NCBI RefSeq assembly: GCF_010731895.1
Contig: NZ_AP022596.1
Coordinates: 1,860,001-1,924,000 of the forward strand
Direction of reading: 5' to 3'
Source of the DNA: Mycolicibacterium helvum
GTDB taxonomy: Bacteria; Actinomycetota; Actinomycetes; Mycobacteriales; Mycobacteriaceae
Length of the DNA stretch: 64,000 bases
The translations under genes were made by a program, and so were the position numbers. Under the pieces are notes generated by a model. It had not been told where the DNA came from. It did not search any database and saw only the letters and a list, made by a program, of their open reading frames with translations. Below, piece by piece: positions 25,157 to 34,535 of this stretch. Each line of letters starts with the position of its first letter. Positions within the stretch are counted from its first letter, which is position 1.

Positions 25157-25731
25157 CCAGCCGGTATCGGCAACCTGCGGTCGGCGGCGGTCTTGGGCTG
25201 CGTCGTGGCCTCGTTGTCAGTAAATTCTCTTGTCCAGCAGGCAAACTCGAGAACGATTCCGTCTGGGTCCAGGAAGTAGAACGACCGCACGTACACCCCG
25301 GGATGGAGCTCGCGAGTGGACTGCCGGGGGCTGTTGTCGTGGTTGAGCACGGGCCCGACCCGCACACCTTTCTCCTTGAGCCGACGGCGGTACTCGTCGA
25401 ATTTCTCGGCGGGCACATGGAACGCGAGATGGTTCATCGACCCCACCGCGCTGACGATCGAGCCCAGCCCGGGCAGCGCCGCGGGCGTGGTGTTGCCCAC
25501 CGTGCCATCAGGAGCCTCGGCGAACCAGAAGAACGCCACGCAGTCACCATTGCCGGCGTCGAAGAAGAAGTGCTGCCCCATGTTGTCGGGCAGGTCGAGA
25601 GACTTGATCAGCGGCATACCCAGCACATTTGTGTAGAAATCTTTCGTGCGCTCCATGTCGGCGCAGACCAGCGCGACGTGGTTGATACCACCAAGCTCGA
25701 ATTCCGGGTTGGTGTTGTGCGGCTTGATCAT
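25153..25731 (-). CDS. VOC-family (glyoxalase/dioxygenase fold) protein, Rv0274-like
   Basis: This 192-residue protein has two paired beta-alpha-beta modules. The metal ligands are visible: His in GGINHVALVCADMERTKDFY, His in GSMNHLAFHVP and Glu in DPDGIVLEFACW, the H/H/E pattern of glyoxalase I, extradiol dioxygenases and epimerases. Which of these reactions applies is open. ATG 25731 is chosen over an upstream start because it begins the first strand and a G-rich ribosome site precedes it. Divergent from the hydrolase at 25853, it shares a 121-base promoter region with it. Confidence 0.85.
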   Translation of the reverse strand: MIKPHNTNPEFELGGINHVALVCADMERTKDFYTNVLGMPLIKSLDLPDNMGQHFFFDAGNGDCVAFFWFAEAPDGTVGNTTPAALPGLGSIVSAVGSMNHLAFHVPAEKFDEYRRRLKEKGVRVGPVLNHDNSPRQSTRELHPGVYVRSFYFLDPDGIVLEFACWTREFTDNEATTQPKTAADRRLPIPAG

Positions 25732-25852
25732 GACGTGCCCCCAGAGATACTGGTCAACTCTCGCAATCGAACCTAACACCGGATTCAGACGTGCACATCG
25801 ACGCTGGCGAATATCGTCTCCTCAGCGATCAACTCGTGAGGAGGCCACCGAT

Positions 25853-26974
25853 ATGCCCACCCCCGGAGTCCTTCGTGAGTTCATCGGGATGCCCTCCCCC
25901 ACCGCGCGGCGGGCCGGCGCTGGTGGACATCCCTGCCAGGGCCTCTACCACCGCGGGGTGGGCCGCAAGCCCAAGGTCGCCATCATCGCAACCCACTACC
26001 AAATCGACTTCTCCGAGCATTACCTCGCCGACTACCTCGCTACCCGCGGTGTCGGCTTTCTCGGCTGGAACACCCGCTTCCGGGGATTCGAGAGCAGCTT
26101 CCTGCTGGACCATGCGCTGGTCGACATCGGCGTCGGCGTGCGCTGGCTGCGCGAGGTTCAAGGTGTGGAAACAGTGGTATTACTGGGCAATTCCGGCGGT
26201 GGATCACTGATGGCGGCCTACCAGTCGCAGGCCGTCGATCCCAATGTCACGCCGTTGGAAGGGGCACGGCCGGCTGCGGGGCTGACCGAATTGCCGGCGG
26301 CCGACGGCTACATCGCCAGCGCCGCACACCCCGGCCGCCCCGACGTGCTCACCGCCTGGATGGACGCTGCCGTCGTCGACGAAAATGACCCGGTGGCCAG
26401 CGATCCCGAACTCGATCTGTTCGACGAGAACAACGGTCCGCCGTTCTCCCCCGACTTCGTCGCCCGTTACCGGTCCGCTCAGATCGCCCGCAACCACGCA
26501 ATCACCGACTGGGCCGAGACCGAATTCAAGCGAGTGCAGGCCGCCGGTTTCAGCGACCGTCCGTTCACCGTAATGCGGACCTGGGCCGATCCCCGCATGG
26601 TCGACCCGTCCATCGAACCCACCCGCCGCCAACCCAACCTCTGCTACGCCGGCGTGCCGGTGAAAGCCAACCGCTCCGCCCGCGGCATCGCCGGCGCCTG
26701 CACCCTGCGCAACTGGCTGGGCATGTGGAGCCTCAAGACCGCCCAGACCCGCGCCGAACCCCACCTCCGCCGCGTCACGGTCCCTTCCCTGGTGATCAAC
26801 GCCGACCAAGACACCGGTGTCTTTCCGTCGGATGCCCAGCGGATCTTCGACGCGCTCGCCAGCACTGACAAAACCCAGTGCTCGATCGACACCGACCACT
26901 ACTTCACCACCCCGGGGGCGCGCAGCGAGCAGGCCGACACCATCGCGAAATGGATCGCCAAACGGTGGCGGTGA
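25853..26974 (+). CDS. Alpha/beta hydrolase, Rv0272c-like
   Basis: The protein is 373 residues and starts at ATG 25853, with GAGGAGG about ten bases upstream; the open frame extends further but has no ribosome site. The nucleophile elbow is VVLLGNSGGGSLMAAYQSQ, the acid lies in VINADQDTGVFPSDA and the catalytic His in SIDTDHYFTT. An unusual feature is the extended lid between elbow and acid (about 180 residues), with TWADPRMVDPSIEPTRRQP. The substrate is unknown. Its stop overlaps the start of the dehydrogenase gene (GTGA), and an MFS transporter follows, so the three may import and degrade one compound. Confidence 0.82.
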   Translation: MPTPGVLREFIGMPSPTARRAGAGGHPCQGLYHRGVGRKPKVAIIATHYQIDFSEHYLADYLATRGVGFLGWNTRFRGFESSFLLDHALVDIGVGVRWLREVQGVETVVLLGNSGGGSLMAAYQSQAVDPNVTPLEGARPAAGLTELPAADGYIASAAHPGRPDVLTAWMDAAVVDENDPVASDPELDLFDENNGPPFSPDFVARYRSAQIARNHAITDWAETEFKRVQAAGFSDRPFTVMRTWADPRMVDPSIEPTRRQPNLCYAGVPVKANRSARGIAGACTLRNWLGMWSLKTAQTRAEPHLRRVTVPSLVINADQDTGVFPSDAQRIFDALASTDKTQCSIDTDHYFTTPGARSEQADTIAKWIAKRWR

Positions 26975-27936
26975 GAGTCCTGGCGCACTTCCTCCCCAGT
27001 GAGGCCGTGCTGGATATTGTTGCACCCGAAGCGGATTGGTTGGACGTCCGGTGGTGCCACGAAGACGACGACCAGACGCTTCGCCGCGAGCTGCCCGAGG
27101 CAGAGGTGATCTGGCATGTGCTGCGGCCATTGTCTGGCGCGGATCTACGCCTCGGACCGCGGCTGCGCCTGGTGCACAAGCTCGGCGCCGGCGTGAACAC
27201 GATCGACGTCGAGGTGGCGACCGAACTGGGCATCGCGGTAGCCAACATGCCCGGCGCTAACGCCCCCTCGGTCGCCGAAGGCGCGGTCTTGCTGATGCTG
27301 GCAGCCCTGCGGCGGCTCCCCGCGCTGGACCGCGCCACCCGACAGGGTCGCGGCTGGCCGACGGACGCCAGCCTCGGTGAGACTGTGCGCGATATCGGCA
27401 GTTGCACTGTGGGATTGGTGGGCTACGGCAACATCGCCAAACGCGTCGAGCAGATTGTGCACGCGATGGGCGGCACCGTCCTGCACACCAACACCGCGGA
27501 CGACGGCACCGACTCCTGGCGTCCGCTACCCGATCTGCTCGCCGCGAGCGACATCGTCAGCCTGCACCTTCCGTTGACGCCAGCCACCGACAAGCTGATC
27601 AACAGGGCGGCGTTGGCCGCGATGAAGCCACACGCGTTGCTGGTCAACACTTCTCGCGGCGGTGTCATCGACGAGCCCGCACTCGTCGACGCGCTGCGCG
27701 ATGGCGGACTCGCCGCTGCCGGACTCGACGTGTTCACAGAAGAACCCATCGAGCCCGACAATCCGTTACTCGGACTCGACAATGTCGTGGTGACACCGCA
27801 CGTCACCTGGTACACCGTCGATACTATGCGCCGCTACCTCATCCAGGCCGTCGACAACTGCCGTCGTCTGCACGACGGCCGCGATCTGGTCAACGTCGTC
27901 AACGGGAGGCCGGATGTCAAGCGCATCCACCACTGA
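26971..27936 (+). CDS. D-2-hydroxyacid dehydrogenase (NAD-dependent)
   Basis: This 321-residue protein has the split-domain layout of the family. The Rossmann motif is CTVGLVGYGNIAKRVEQIV, the catalytic Arg lies in LLVNTSRGGVIDEPALVDAL, the Glu in DVFTEEPIEPDNPLL and the His in VVVTPHVTWYTV. It reduces 2-keto acids or oxidises D-2-hydroxy acids; glyoxylate/hydroxypyruvate reductase or phosphoglycerate-dehydrogenase-like roles are possible. GTG 26971 overlaps the previous stop by four bases; GTG 26965 is an equally readable start. It overlaps the MFS gene by 23 bases, indicating one operon with the hydrolase and transporter. Confidence 0.85.
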   Translation: MRVLAHFLPSEAVLDIVAPEADWLDVRWCHEDDDQTLRRELPEAEVIWHVLRPLSGADLRLGPRLRLVHKLGAGVNTIDVEVATELGIAVANMPGANAPSVAEGAVLLMLAALRRLPALDRATRQGRGWPTDASLGETVRDIGSCTVGLVGYGNIAKRVEQIVHAMGGTVLHTNTADDGTDSWRPLPDLLAASDIVSLHLPLTPATDKLINRAALAAMKPHALLVNTSRGGVIDEPALVDALRDGGLAAAGLDVFTEEPIEPDNPLLGLDNVVVTPHVTWYTVDTMRRYLIQAVDNCRRLHDGRDLVNVVNGRPDVKRIHH

Positions 27937-29230
27937 GAAGTCGCTAGAGACGCGCACACTGCGCAAGGTCATCATCCGCGTCGTGCCGTTTCTCATGGCG
28001 CTGTACTTCGTCAACTACCTCGACCGCACCAACCTCGGCATCGCCAAGGCCGACATCAGCGAGCACCTCCAACTCACCGCGAGCATGTTCGGGCTGGCCT
28101 CGGGCATCTTTTTCATCGGCTACGTACTGGTCGAGGTGCCGTCCAATCTGGCTCTGGAGCGCTTCGGCGCCCGCCGGTGGCTGGCCCGCATCGCAGTGTC
28201 GTGGGGAATCGTCGCGGTGGCAATCGGATTCGCGCCCAACGCCGCCACCCTGCTGACGTTGCGGTTCCTGCTCGGCGTCGCCGAGGCCGGACTGTTCCCC
28301 GGGGTGATCTTCTACCTCACCCGCTGGTTCCCCGGCGCCTACCGGGCCCGGATCGTGGCCATGTTCATGATGGCCAGCCCGATCGCCGCGGCGATCGGAA
28401 CGCCGGTATCGGCGTGGCTGATCCAAGCCGGAGAAGGCCTGTTCGGGTTGGCCGGGTGGCAATTCATGATGATCGGCGTCGGCCTGCCTGCCATCATCCT
28501 TGGCGTCACCTGCTGGTTCTATCTCACCGACCGGCCGGCCGACGCGCACTGGTTACAGCCCGACGAACGGCAATGGCTGATGGAGGTGCTGGCCGACGAG
28601 GAGCGCGATCTTGCAGGCACTTTCGACTTCCCGCTGCGACGGGCGCTCACCAGTCCGCGGATCTGGGCGCTGTCACTGGTCTACTTCGGTGTCGCCTACG
28701 GGCTGTACGCTCTGGCGTTCTTCCTACCGTCGATCATCACGGGGTTCACGAAGACGTTCGGCGTGCACCTGTCGATCGTGCAGGTCGGCTTGATCACCGC
28801 GGTGCCCTACACCCTCGCCGCGATCGCGATGTACCTGTGGTCACGTCATGCCGATCGCAAGCGCGAACACGTCTGGCACGTTGCCATCCCAATGGGGCTG
28901 GGCGGCTTAGCGATTCCCATTGCGCTGTATCTGCACAGCCCGCTGCTGGTGATGATCCCGGTGAGCATCGCCGCCATGGGAGTGTTCAGCGCGATCCCCA
29001 GCTTCTGGGCGCTGCCCGCGCAGTTCCTCACCGGTGCTGCCGCCGCAGGTGGGATCGGCCTGATCAACTCGGTCGGCAACCTTGGCGGGTTCGCCGCGCC
29101 CTACGCGACCGGTGCGCTCAACCAGTTCACCGGCAATGACAAGGCCGGAATGTGGGCGGTCGGAATCATCATGCTGGTGTCGGCGGTCGTGGTGGTGGTC
29201 CTGCGCGCAACCCCGCAACGGGACAAGTAG
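27914..29230 (+). CDS. MFS transporter of the anion:cation symporter type
   Basis: The 438 residues form 12 membrane helices with the family features: FVNYLDRTNLGIAKADI in helix 1, then RFLLGVAEAGLFPGVIFYLTRWFPGAYRAR, characteristic of the ACS group (tartrate, phthalate, glucarate and related organic acids). ACS members move organic anions with protons or sodium. Its start lies inside the end of the 2-hydroxyacid dehydrogenase gene, so it is probably part of the hydrolase-dehydrogenase-transporter operon, for uptake of a hydroxy or keto acid. The substrate is not readable. Confidence 0.87.
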   Translation: MSSASTTEKSLETRTLRKVIIRVVPFLMALYFVNYLDRTNLGIAKADISEHLQLTASMFGLASGIFFIGYVLVEVPSNLALERFGARRWLARIAVSWGIVAVAIGFAPNAATLLTLRFLLGVAEAGLFPGVIFYLTRWFPGAYRARIVAMFMMASPIAAAIGTPVSAWLIQAGEGLFGLAGWQFMMIGVGLPAIILGVTCWFYLTDRPADAHWLQPDERQWLMEVLADEERDLAGTFDFPLRRALTSPRIWALSLVYFGVAYGLYALAFFLPSIITGFTKTFGVHLSIVQVGLITAVPYTLAAIAMYLWSRHADRKREHVWHVAIPMGLGGLAIPIALYLHSPLLVMIPVSIAAMGVFSAIPSFWALPAQFLTGAAAAGGIGLINSVGNLGGFAAPYATGALNQFTGNDKAGMWAVGIIMLVSAVVVVVLRATPQRDK

Positions 29231-29283
29231 TCCGACAGGTAGCGTGGCTACCAACCCACCGGTTAATAGGGAAGGCACCCACC

Positions 29284-31482
29284 ATGCCCATCGCGATCAC
29301 ACCCGAGCACAACGACCTCGCAGATTCGGTGAAATCCCTGGTTACGCGGGTGGTACCCGCGGAAGTCCTGCACGAGGCCCTCGAGACGCCGGTGCCCAAC
29401 CCGCCGCCCTACTGGAAGGCCACGGCTGAGCAGGGGCTGCACGGCCTGCACCTCGCGGAGGCGGTGGACGGCCAGGGCTTCGGCCTGCTGGAGCTGGCGA
29501 TCGTGATCGCCGAGTTCGGCTATGGCGCGGTACCCGGGCCGTTTGTGCCGTCGGCGATCGCCAGTGCGCTGATCTCGGCCCACGATCCCGACGCCAAGCT
29601 GCTCAACCAGCTGGCCTCCGGCGAACTCATCGCGACGTGCGCGTTGGAATCCGGGTTGACCGCTACCCGGCAGGACGACACGCTGGTCATCCGAGGCGAA
29701 GCGCGCTCGGTACCCGCCGGCGCCCAAGCATCAGTCCTTGTTCTGCCGGTCGCCATCGACAGCGGTGTCGAGTGGGTCATCCTCGACGCCGACCACCTCG
29801 AAATCGAACCCGTGAACTCGGTGGACCTCTTGCGCCCAGTGGCCCACGTACGCGCCAACGCCGTCGAAGTCACCGGCGAGCAGGTGCTATCCGCTCTGTC
29901 CCAGCCGGCTGGGCGGGCGATCGTCACCACACTGCTGTCCGCCGAGGCCGTCGGCATCGCCCGCTGGGCCACCGACACTGCGGCGGCTTACGCGAAGATC
30001 CGCGAGCAGTTCGGCCGCCCGATCGGCCAGTTCCAGGCCATCAAGCACAAGTGCGCCGAGATGATCGCCACCACGGAGCGGGCCACCGCGGCTGTCTGGG
30101 ATGCCGCGCGCGCACTGGACGAAGCCGCCGAAAAGGCTTGGAACAACGAACAAACCGCCTATGAGTTCGCGGCGGCGGTGGCCGCCAGCCTGGCACCGGC
30201 CGCCGCCCAGCACTGCACGCAGGACTGCATCCAGGTGCACGGCGGTATCGGCTTCACCTGGGAGCACGACGCAGGCGTGTACTACCGCCGCGCGCTGGGT
30301 CTGGTCGCGGCGTTCGGGCGCGCCAACGAGTATCAGCAGAAGGTGTTCGACACCGCGACCAGCACGGGCATGCGAGCCATCAGCATCGACCTCGACCCCG
30401 AGACTGAGCAATTGCGCAGCGAGATCCGCGCCGAAGTGGCTGCGCTCAAGGCAATTCCACGAGAGGAGCGCAAGGCGGCGATCGCCGAGGCCGGCTGGGT
30501 ACAGCCGCACCTGCCCAAGCCATGGGGCCGGGCGGCCAACCCGATCGAACAGATTTTGATCGCCCAGGAGTTCACCGCAGGACAGGTCAAGCGTCCGCAG
30601 ATGGGTATCGCGGCCTGGCTGATCCCGTCGATCGTGGCGTTCGGCACCGACGAGCAGAAGCAACGCTTCCTGCCGCCGACCTTCCGGGGCGAAATGATCT
30701 GGTGCCAGCTGTTTTCCGAGCCGGGCGCCGGGTCCGACCTGGCCAGCCTGACCACCAAGGCCGTCAAGGTTGACGGCGGCTGGCGGATCACCGGCCAGAA
30801 GATCTGGACCACCGGCGCACAGTACGCACAGTGGGGTGCGCTACTCGCCCGGACCAATCCCAGCGCGCCGAAGCACAGTGGCATCAGCTACTTCCTGCTC
30901 GACATGAAAAGCGCAGGGGTCGAGGTCAAACCGCTACGTGAGCTCACCGGCCACGCGATGTTCAACACCGTGTTCATCGACGATGTCTTCGTCCCCGACG
31001 AGCTGGTACTTGGCGAGGTGGACCGTGGCTGGGAGGTCAGCCGTAATACCCTGACCGCGGAGCGGGTTTCGATCGGAAGCAGTGAGCCCGGATTCCTGGC
31101 CAACCTCGACGGGTTCGTCGATTTCGTCTCTGGTGGTCACTTCGATCAGATCGGTCATCACCGGGCCGGTGAACTGATCGCCGAGGGTCATGCGGCCAAG
31201 CTGCTGAACCTGCGCTCGACCCTGCTCACGCTGGCCGGTGGCGATGCGATGCCATCGGCGGCGATCTCGAAACTGCTCTCGATGCGCACCGGGCAGGGTT
31301 ACGCCGAGTTCGCGGTGTCGTCGTTCGGAATCGACGGTGCCATCGGCGATCCCGGAGCGCTACAGGGCAAGTGGGCACAGTGGCTGCTGGGCAGCCGGTC
31401 GACCACCATCTACGGCGGGACCTCGGAAGTGCAGCTCAACATCATCGCCGAGCGGCTGCTCGGCCTGCCCCGGGACCCCTAA
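29284..31482 (+). CDS. fadE6: Fused double acyl-CoA dehydrogenase FadE6
   Basis: This 732-residue protein has two acyl-CoA dehydrogenase units in one chain. The first (about 1-370) ends with CIQVHGGIGFTWEHDAGVYY. The second (about 375-732) has LFSEPGAGSDLASL, KIWTTGAQYAQWG and the C-terminal GGTSEVQLNIIAERLLG. Many mycobacterial enzymes are heterotetramers of two different FadE chains; here the two are joined. It would introduce a 2,3 double bond in an acyl-CoA, possibly a sterol- or lipid-derived one. ATG 29284 begins the first domain. Its length is close to M. tuberculosis FadE6 (Rv0271c). It stops five bases before the convergent fadD2 stop. Confidence 0.88.
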   Translation: MPIAITPEHNDLADSVKSLVTRVVPAEVLHEALETPVPNPPPYWKATAEQGLHGLHLAEAVDGQGFGLLELAIVIAEFGYGAVPGPFVPSAIASALISAHDPDAKLLNQLASGELIATCALESGLTATRQDDTLVIRGEARSVPAGAQASVLVLPVAIDSGVEWVILDADHLEIEPVNSVDLLRPVAHVRANAVEVTGEQVLSALSQPAGRAIVTTLLSAEAVGIARWATDTAAAYAKIREQFGRPIGQFQAIKHKCAEMIATTERATAAVWDAARALDEAAEKAWNNEQTAYEFAAAVAASLAPAAAQHCTQDCIQVHGGIGFTWEHDAGVYYRRALGLVAAFGRANEYQQKVFDTATSTGMRAISIDLDPETEQLRSEIRAEVAALKAIPREERKAAIAEAGWVQPHLPKPWGRAANPIEQILIAQEFTAGQVKRPQMGIAAWLIPSIVAFGTDEQKQRFLPPTFRGEMIWCQLFSEPGAGSDLASLTTKAVKVDGGWRITGQKIWTTGAQYAQWGALLARTNPSAPKHSGISYFLLDMKSAGVEVKPLRELTGHAMFNTVFIDDVFVPDELVLGEVDRGWEVSRNTLTAERVSIGSSEPGFLANLDGFVDFVSGGHFDQIGHHRAGELIAEGHAAKLLNLRSTLLTLAGGDAMPSAAISKLLSMRTGQGYAEFAVSSFGIDGAIGDPGALQGKWAQWLLGSRSTTIYGGTSEVQLNIIAERLLGLPRDP

Positions 31483-31487
31483 GGGCG

Positions 31488-33167
31488 CTACTGCAGCTCG
31501 ATCTGGCGTAGCTCCCGCTTGAGTATCTTGCCTGTCGGGTTACGCGGCAGCTCGGCGAGGAAGACCACCTCGCGTGGAACCTTGTAGCGCGCAAGGTGTT
31601 CGCGCACATAGGTCTTGACCGCTTCCTCGCTGAGTTCGGCTTCCTCCCGCAGCACGACGAACGCGCGCAGTCGCGCGCCCCAGTCGGGGTCGTCCACGCC
31701 GAGCGCGGTTGCCTCGACGACGTCGGGATGTCCGCTGATGAGATCTTCGACCTCGGCCGGGAAGACGTTCTCACCGCCGGAGACGATCATCTCGTCATCG
31801 CGCCCGCTGACGAACAGCAATCCGTTGTGGTCGAAATAGCCGACGTCACCGGAGGACATCAGTCCGTCGATGATCTGCTTGTGACCGCCACCGGTGTAGC
31901 CCTCGAACGGGAAGGTGTTGCCGACAAAGATCCGGCCAACCTCACCCTGCTGCACTTCGTTGCCGTTGTCGTCGAGAATCTTGATCTTCACGCCTCGGAC
32001 GACGGGACCGACGGTGGCCGGATTCATCTGCAAGTCCTTCGGCCCGGCGATGGTGGCCAGCGCGACTTCGGTTGAGCCGTAAAGGTTGTAGATCACCGGA
32101 CCCAGATCCTTCAGCGCGCGGGTGGCCAGCTCCGCGCCGAGCTGGGAGCCCGAGACGAACACGATCCGCAACGACGACAGGTCCGGCTTGGTATCCATGC
32201 TCTCCAGCGCGTCGAGCATGCGCGACAGCATCACGGGCACCACGACCATCGCGGTGACCTTGTGTTTGGGAATGTCCTCCAGCACGGTGACGGGCTTGAA
32301 CTTTCGATGCAGCACCAGCGTCGAACCCAGCGTCAGGGCGATGGTGGCGTGCAAATAGCCCAAGGCGTGGAACATCGGCGATGGCAGCGCGGTGACTTCG
32401 CCGGCGCGGAACGGCACCGACGACAGCACCCCACCGATCGGCGCCAAGCTCGGTGGTGCGTTGCGCGTGGCCCCCTTGGGCGTGCCGGTGGTGCCGCTAG
32501 TGAGGATGATGACCGACGCCCGCTTGGTGACCTTGGGCGCTGGCTCCTTGCTGTGGTGTGCGATGAAATCGGCCAGCGTTTCGTCGGCGCTGCCCGACGG
32601 CTGCTCCGCCTCGGGGTTCGTCCCCAGTGCGCGCAGCTTGCCCAATTGCGGCTCGGCCAGCTTCACGGCCTCGGAGTACTCGTCGTCGTAGATGATCAGC
32701 TTGGCGCCCTCACGTTCCGAGACGTCTCTGATCTGCGGCCCGGAGAACTCCGTGTTGAGCATGATGAGGCGGGCGCCGACCCGCGCGGCACCGTAGTTGG
32801 CGATCACGAACCAGCGATGGTTACGGGCCAGGATCGCGACCCCGTCGCCGCCCTTGACTCCCTTCGCCAGCAGCCCGTTGGCCACCGCATGCGCGGCGTC
32901 GTCAAGCTCCTTGAAGGTCATCGAGCCTTCGTCGTCGACGATCGCCAACTTGGTTGGGGTACGGCGGGCGTTGAGAGCCGGAACCATCCCGATCTCGCCC
33001 CAGCGGCGGATGTCGGACACCATCGAGACGAGGTTCTGCGGTGGCTCGAGCCGGAAGGCGCCCGACTCGATCATCTTGAACAAGTAGTGCAGCTCAGAGG
33101 AACCACGTTCGGCCAACTGCTGCGCCTTGGCCAACGCCTGGGCAGGCAGATCCATCAGACTGGGCAT
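31488..33167 (-). CDS. fadD2: Fatty-acid-CoA ligase FadD2
   Basis: This 559-residue adenylate-forming enzyme has the phosphate loop VIILTSGTTGTPKGATR, the acyl-binding and adenine motif VIYNLYGSTEVALATIAG and the hinge SGDVGYFDHNGLLFVSGRDDEMIVSGGENVFP. The C-terminal PTGKILKREL provides the catalytic Lys. It activates fatty acids to acyl-AMP and acyl-CoA. Length and position next to fadE6 match Rv0270. The start at ATG 33167 is supported by a TAGGGT -10 box seven bases upstream, while the open frame continues 71 codons further into the promoter region. Confidence 0.9.
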   Translation of the reverse strand: MPSLMDLPAQALAKAQQLAERGSSELHYLFKMIESGAFRLEPPQNLVSMVSDIRRWGEIGMVPALNARRTPTKLAIVDDEGSMTFKELDDAAHAVANGLLAKGVKGGDGVAILARNHRWFVIANYGAARVGARLIMLNTEFSGPQIRDVSEREGAKLIIYDDEYSEAVKLAEPQLGKLRALGTNPEAEQPSGSADETLADFIAHHSKEPAPKVTKRASVIILTSGTTGTPKGATRNAPPSLAPIGGVLSSVPFRAGEVTALPSPMFHALGYLHATIALTLGSTLVLHRKFKPVTVLEDIPKHKVTAMVVVPVMLSRMLDALESMDTKPDLSSLRIVFVSGSQLGAELATRALKDLGPVIYNLYGSTEVALATIAGPKDLQMNPATVGPVVRGVKIKILDDNGNEVQQGEVGRIFVGNTFPFEGYTGGGHKQIIDGLMSSGDVGYFDHNGLLFVSGRDDEMIVSGGENVFPAEVEDLISGHPDVVEATALGVDDPDWGARLRAFVVLREEAELSEEAVKTYVREHLARYKVPREVVFLAELPRNPTGKILKRELRQIELQ

Positions 33168-33174
33168 GCTTCCA

Positions 33175-33180
33175 ACCCTA
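33175..33180 (-). promoter_or_regulatory. Candidate -10 box (TAGGGT), leaderless start of fadD2
   Basis: On the minus strand TAGGGT is seven bases before ATG 33167, without a strong ribosome site. It is paired with a divergent leaderless promoter for polD2 in a gap of only 66 bases. Confidence 0.4.
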
Positions 33181-33221
33181 AGTGACGTGGGTCGCACCCA
33201 GGACGGAACGGCCAGGCTAAT

Positions 33222-33227
33222 TACCAT
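33222..33227 (+). promoter_or_regulatory. Candidate -10 box (TACCAT), leaderless start of polD2
   Basis: TACCAT is six bases before ATG 33234 and no ribosome site lies between, which predicts an mRNA that begins at the start codon. Confidence 0.4.
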
Positions 33228-33233
33228 GGCCTG

Positions 33234-34439
33234 ATGGCGGACATCATGGAGATCGGGGGCCGTCAGGTCAGCGTCAGCCATCCCGACAAAGTGGTGTTCC
33301 CCGCGGCCGGCGGGCGCGATCCGGTGACCAAGTTGGACCTCGTCACCTACTACCTGGCAGTCGCCGACGGCGCGCTGCACGGCGTTGCCGATCGGCCGAT
33401 GATCCTCAAGCGGTTCGTCAAGGGCATCACCGAGGAGGCGATCTTTCAGAAGCGCGCCCCCGAGAAACGCCCCGACTGGATCGACGTCGCCGAGCTGCGC
33501 TACGCCAGGGGGACGTCAGCCAAGGAAGCGGTACTACACGATGCAGCCGGGCTGGTGTGGGCGGTCAATCTCGGGTGCGTCGATCTCAATCCGCACCCGG
33601 TCCGCTCGGGCGACCTCGACCATCCCGACGAGCTTCGGATCGATCTCGATCCGATGCCCGGCGTCACCTGGCCCCAGATTCTGGACGTGGCGCAGGTGGC
33701 GCGCGAGGTACTCGAGGATCACGGGCTGACGGCCTGGCCTAAGACCTCGGGATCGCGCGGCTTTCACATCTATGCCCGGATCTCGCCACGCTGGCCGTTC
33801 AAGCAGGTGCGGCTGGCCGCTGAGACCGTGGCCCGCGAGGTCCAGCGCCGCGCACCGGAGCTGGCCACCAGCCAGTGGTGGAAAGAGCAACGCCAGGGCG
33901 TGTTCGTCGACTTCAACCAGAACGCCAAGGACCGCACCGTGGCATCGGCCTACTCGGTGCGGGCCACCCCGGACGCACGGGTGTCCACGCCTCTGACTTG
34001 GGACGAAGTGCCCGGCTGCCGGGCCGAGGAGTTCACCATTGCGACGGTCCCGGCCCGGTTCGCCGAACGCGGCGACCCCTGGGAATCGATGAACGACGCC
34101 GCCGGCTCGTTGGACGCGCTGCTGAGGCTGGCCACCGAACTCGGGCCGGCGGAGAAGCCGCCGAAGGGCAACAAGCCGCTGATCGAGATCGCGCGCACCA
34201 AGACCCGCGATGAAGCGATGGCGGCCCTGGATGTCTGGCGTGCCCGCCATGTGGACGTTGCGCAGGCACTGCACCCGACCGACATCCTGGTCGACGGCAT
34301 GCGGGGGCCGAGTTCGATCTGGTATCGCATCCGGATCAACCTCGAACACGTGCCGGAGGCGCAACGCCCACCGCAGGAGGAGCTGCTCGCGGATTACAGC
34401 CCATGGGAAGGGTATTCGGGTCGCCAGGGCCAACCCTGA
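33234..34439 (+). CDS. polD2: LigD-type polymerase/primase PolD2
   Basis: This 401-residue protein is a stand-alone archaeo-eukaryotic-primase-type polymerase, as in the POL domain of DNA ligase D. It carries VSHPDKVVFPAAGGRD near the start, the metal-binding LRIDLDPMPGVTW (two catalytic Asp), the phosphate-binding KTSGSRGFHIYARI and a third acidic block VFVDFNQNAKDRTVA. It can add ribonucleotides or deoxyribonucleotides at DNA ends and gaps. The M. tuberculosis counterpart is Rv0269c and M. smegmatis has a PolD2. It lacks ligase and phosphoesterase domains. Confidence 0.85.
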   Translation: MADIMEIGGRQVSVSHPDKVVFPAAGGRDPVTKLDLVTYYLAVADGALHGVADRPMILKRFVKGITEEAIFQKRAPEKRPDWIDVAELRYARGTSAKEAVLHDAAGLVWAVNLGCVDLNPHPVRSGDLDHPDELRIDLDPMPGVTWPQILDVAQVAREVLEDHGLTAWPKTSGSRGFHIYARISPRWPFKQVRLAAETVAREVQRRAPELATSQWWKEQRQGVFVDFNQNAKDRTVASAYSVRATPDARVSTPLTWDEVPGCRAEEFTIATVPARFAERGDPWESMNDAAGSLDALLRLATELGPAEKPPKGNKPLIEIARTKTRDEAMAALDVWRARHVDVAQALHPTDILVDGMRGPSSIWYRIRINLEHVPEAQRPPQEELLADYSPWEGYSGRQGQP

Positions 34440-34535
34440 CCGCGCACGTCACTGCACAGTTCGCGGAAAGGGTGAACAAAGCGGGGGACTCTACCGTGTT
34501 GGTCAGTAACAACGTTCGTTAGTGAGGATGTCACC

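Noticed and set aside
33168..33380. Longer FadD2 start at 33380
   Set aside because: It runs into the divergent polD2 start. ATG 33167 matches the known FadD2 length and has a -10 box upstream.
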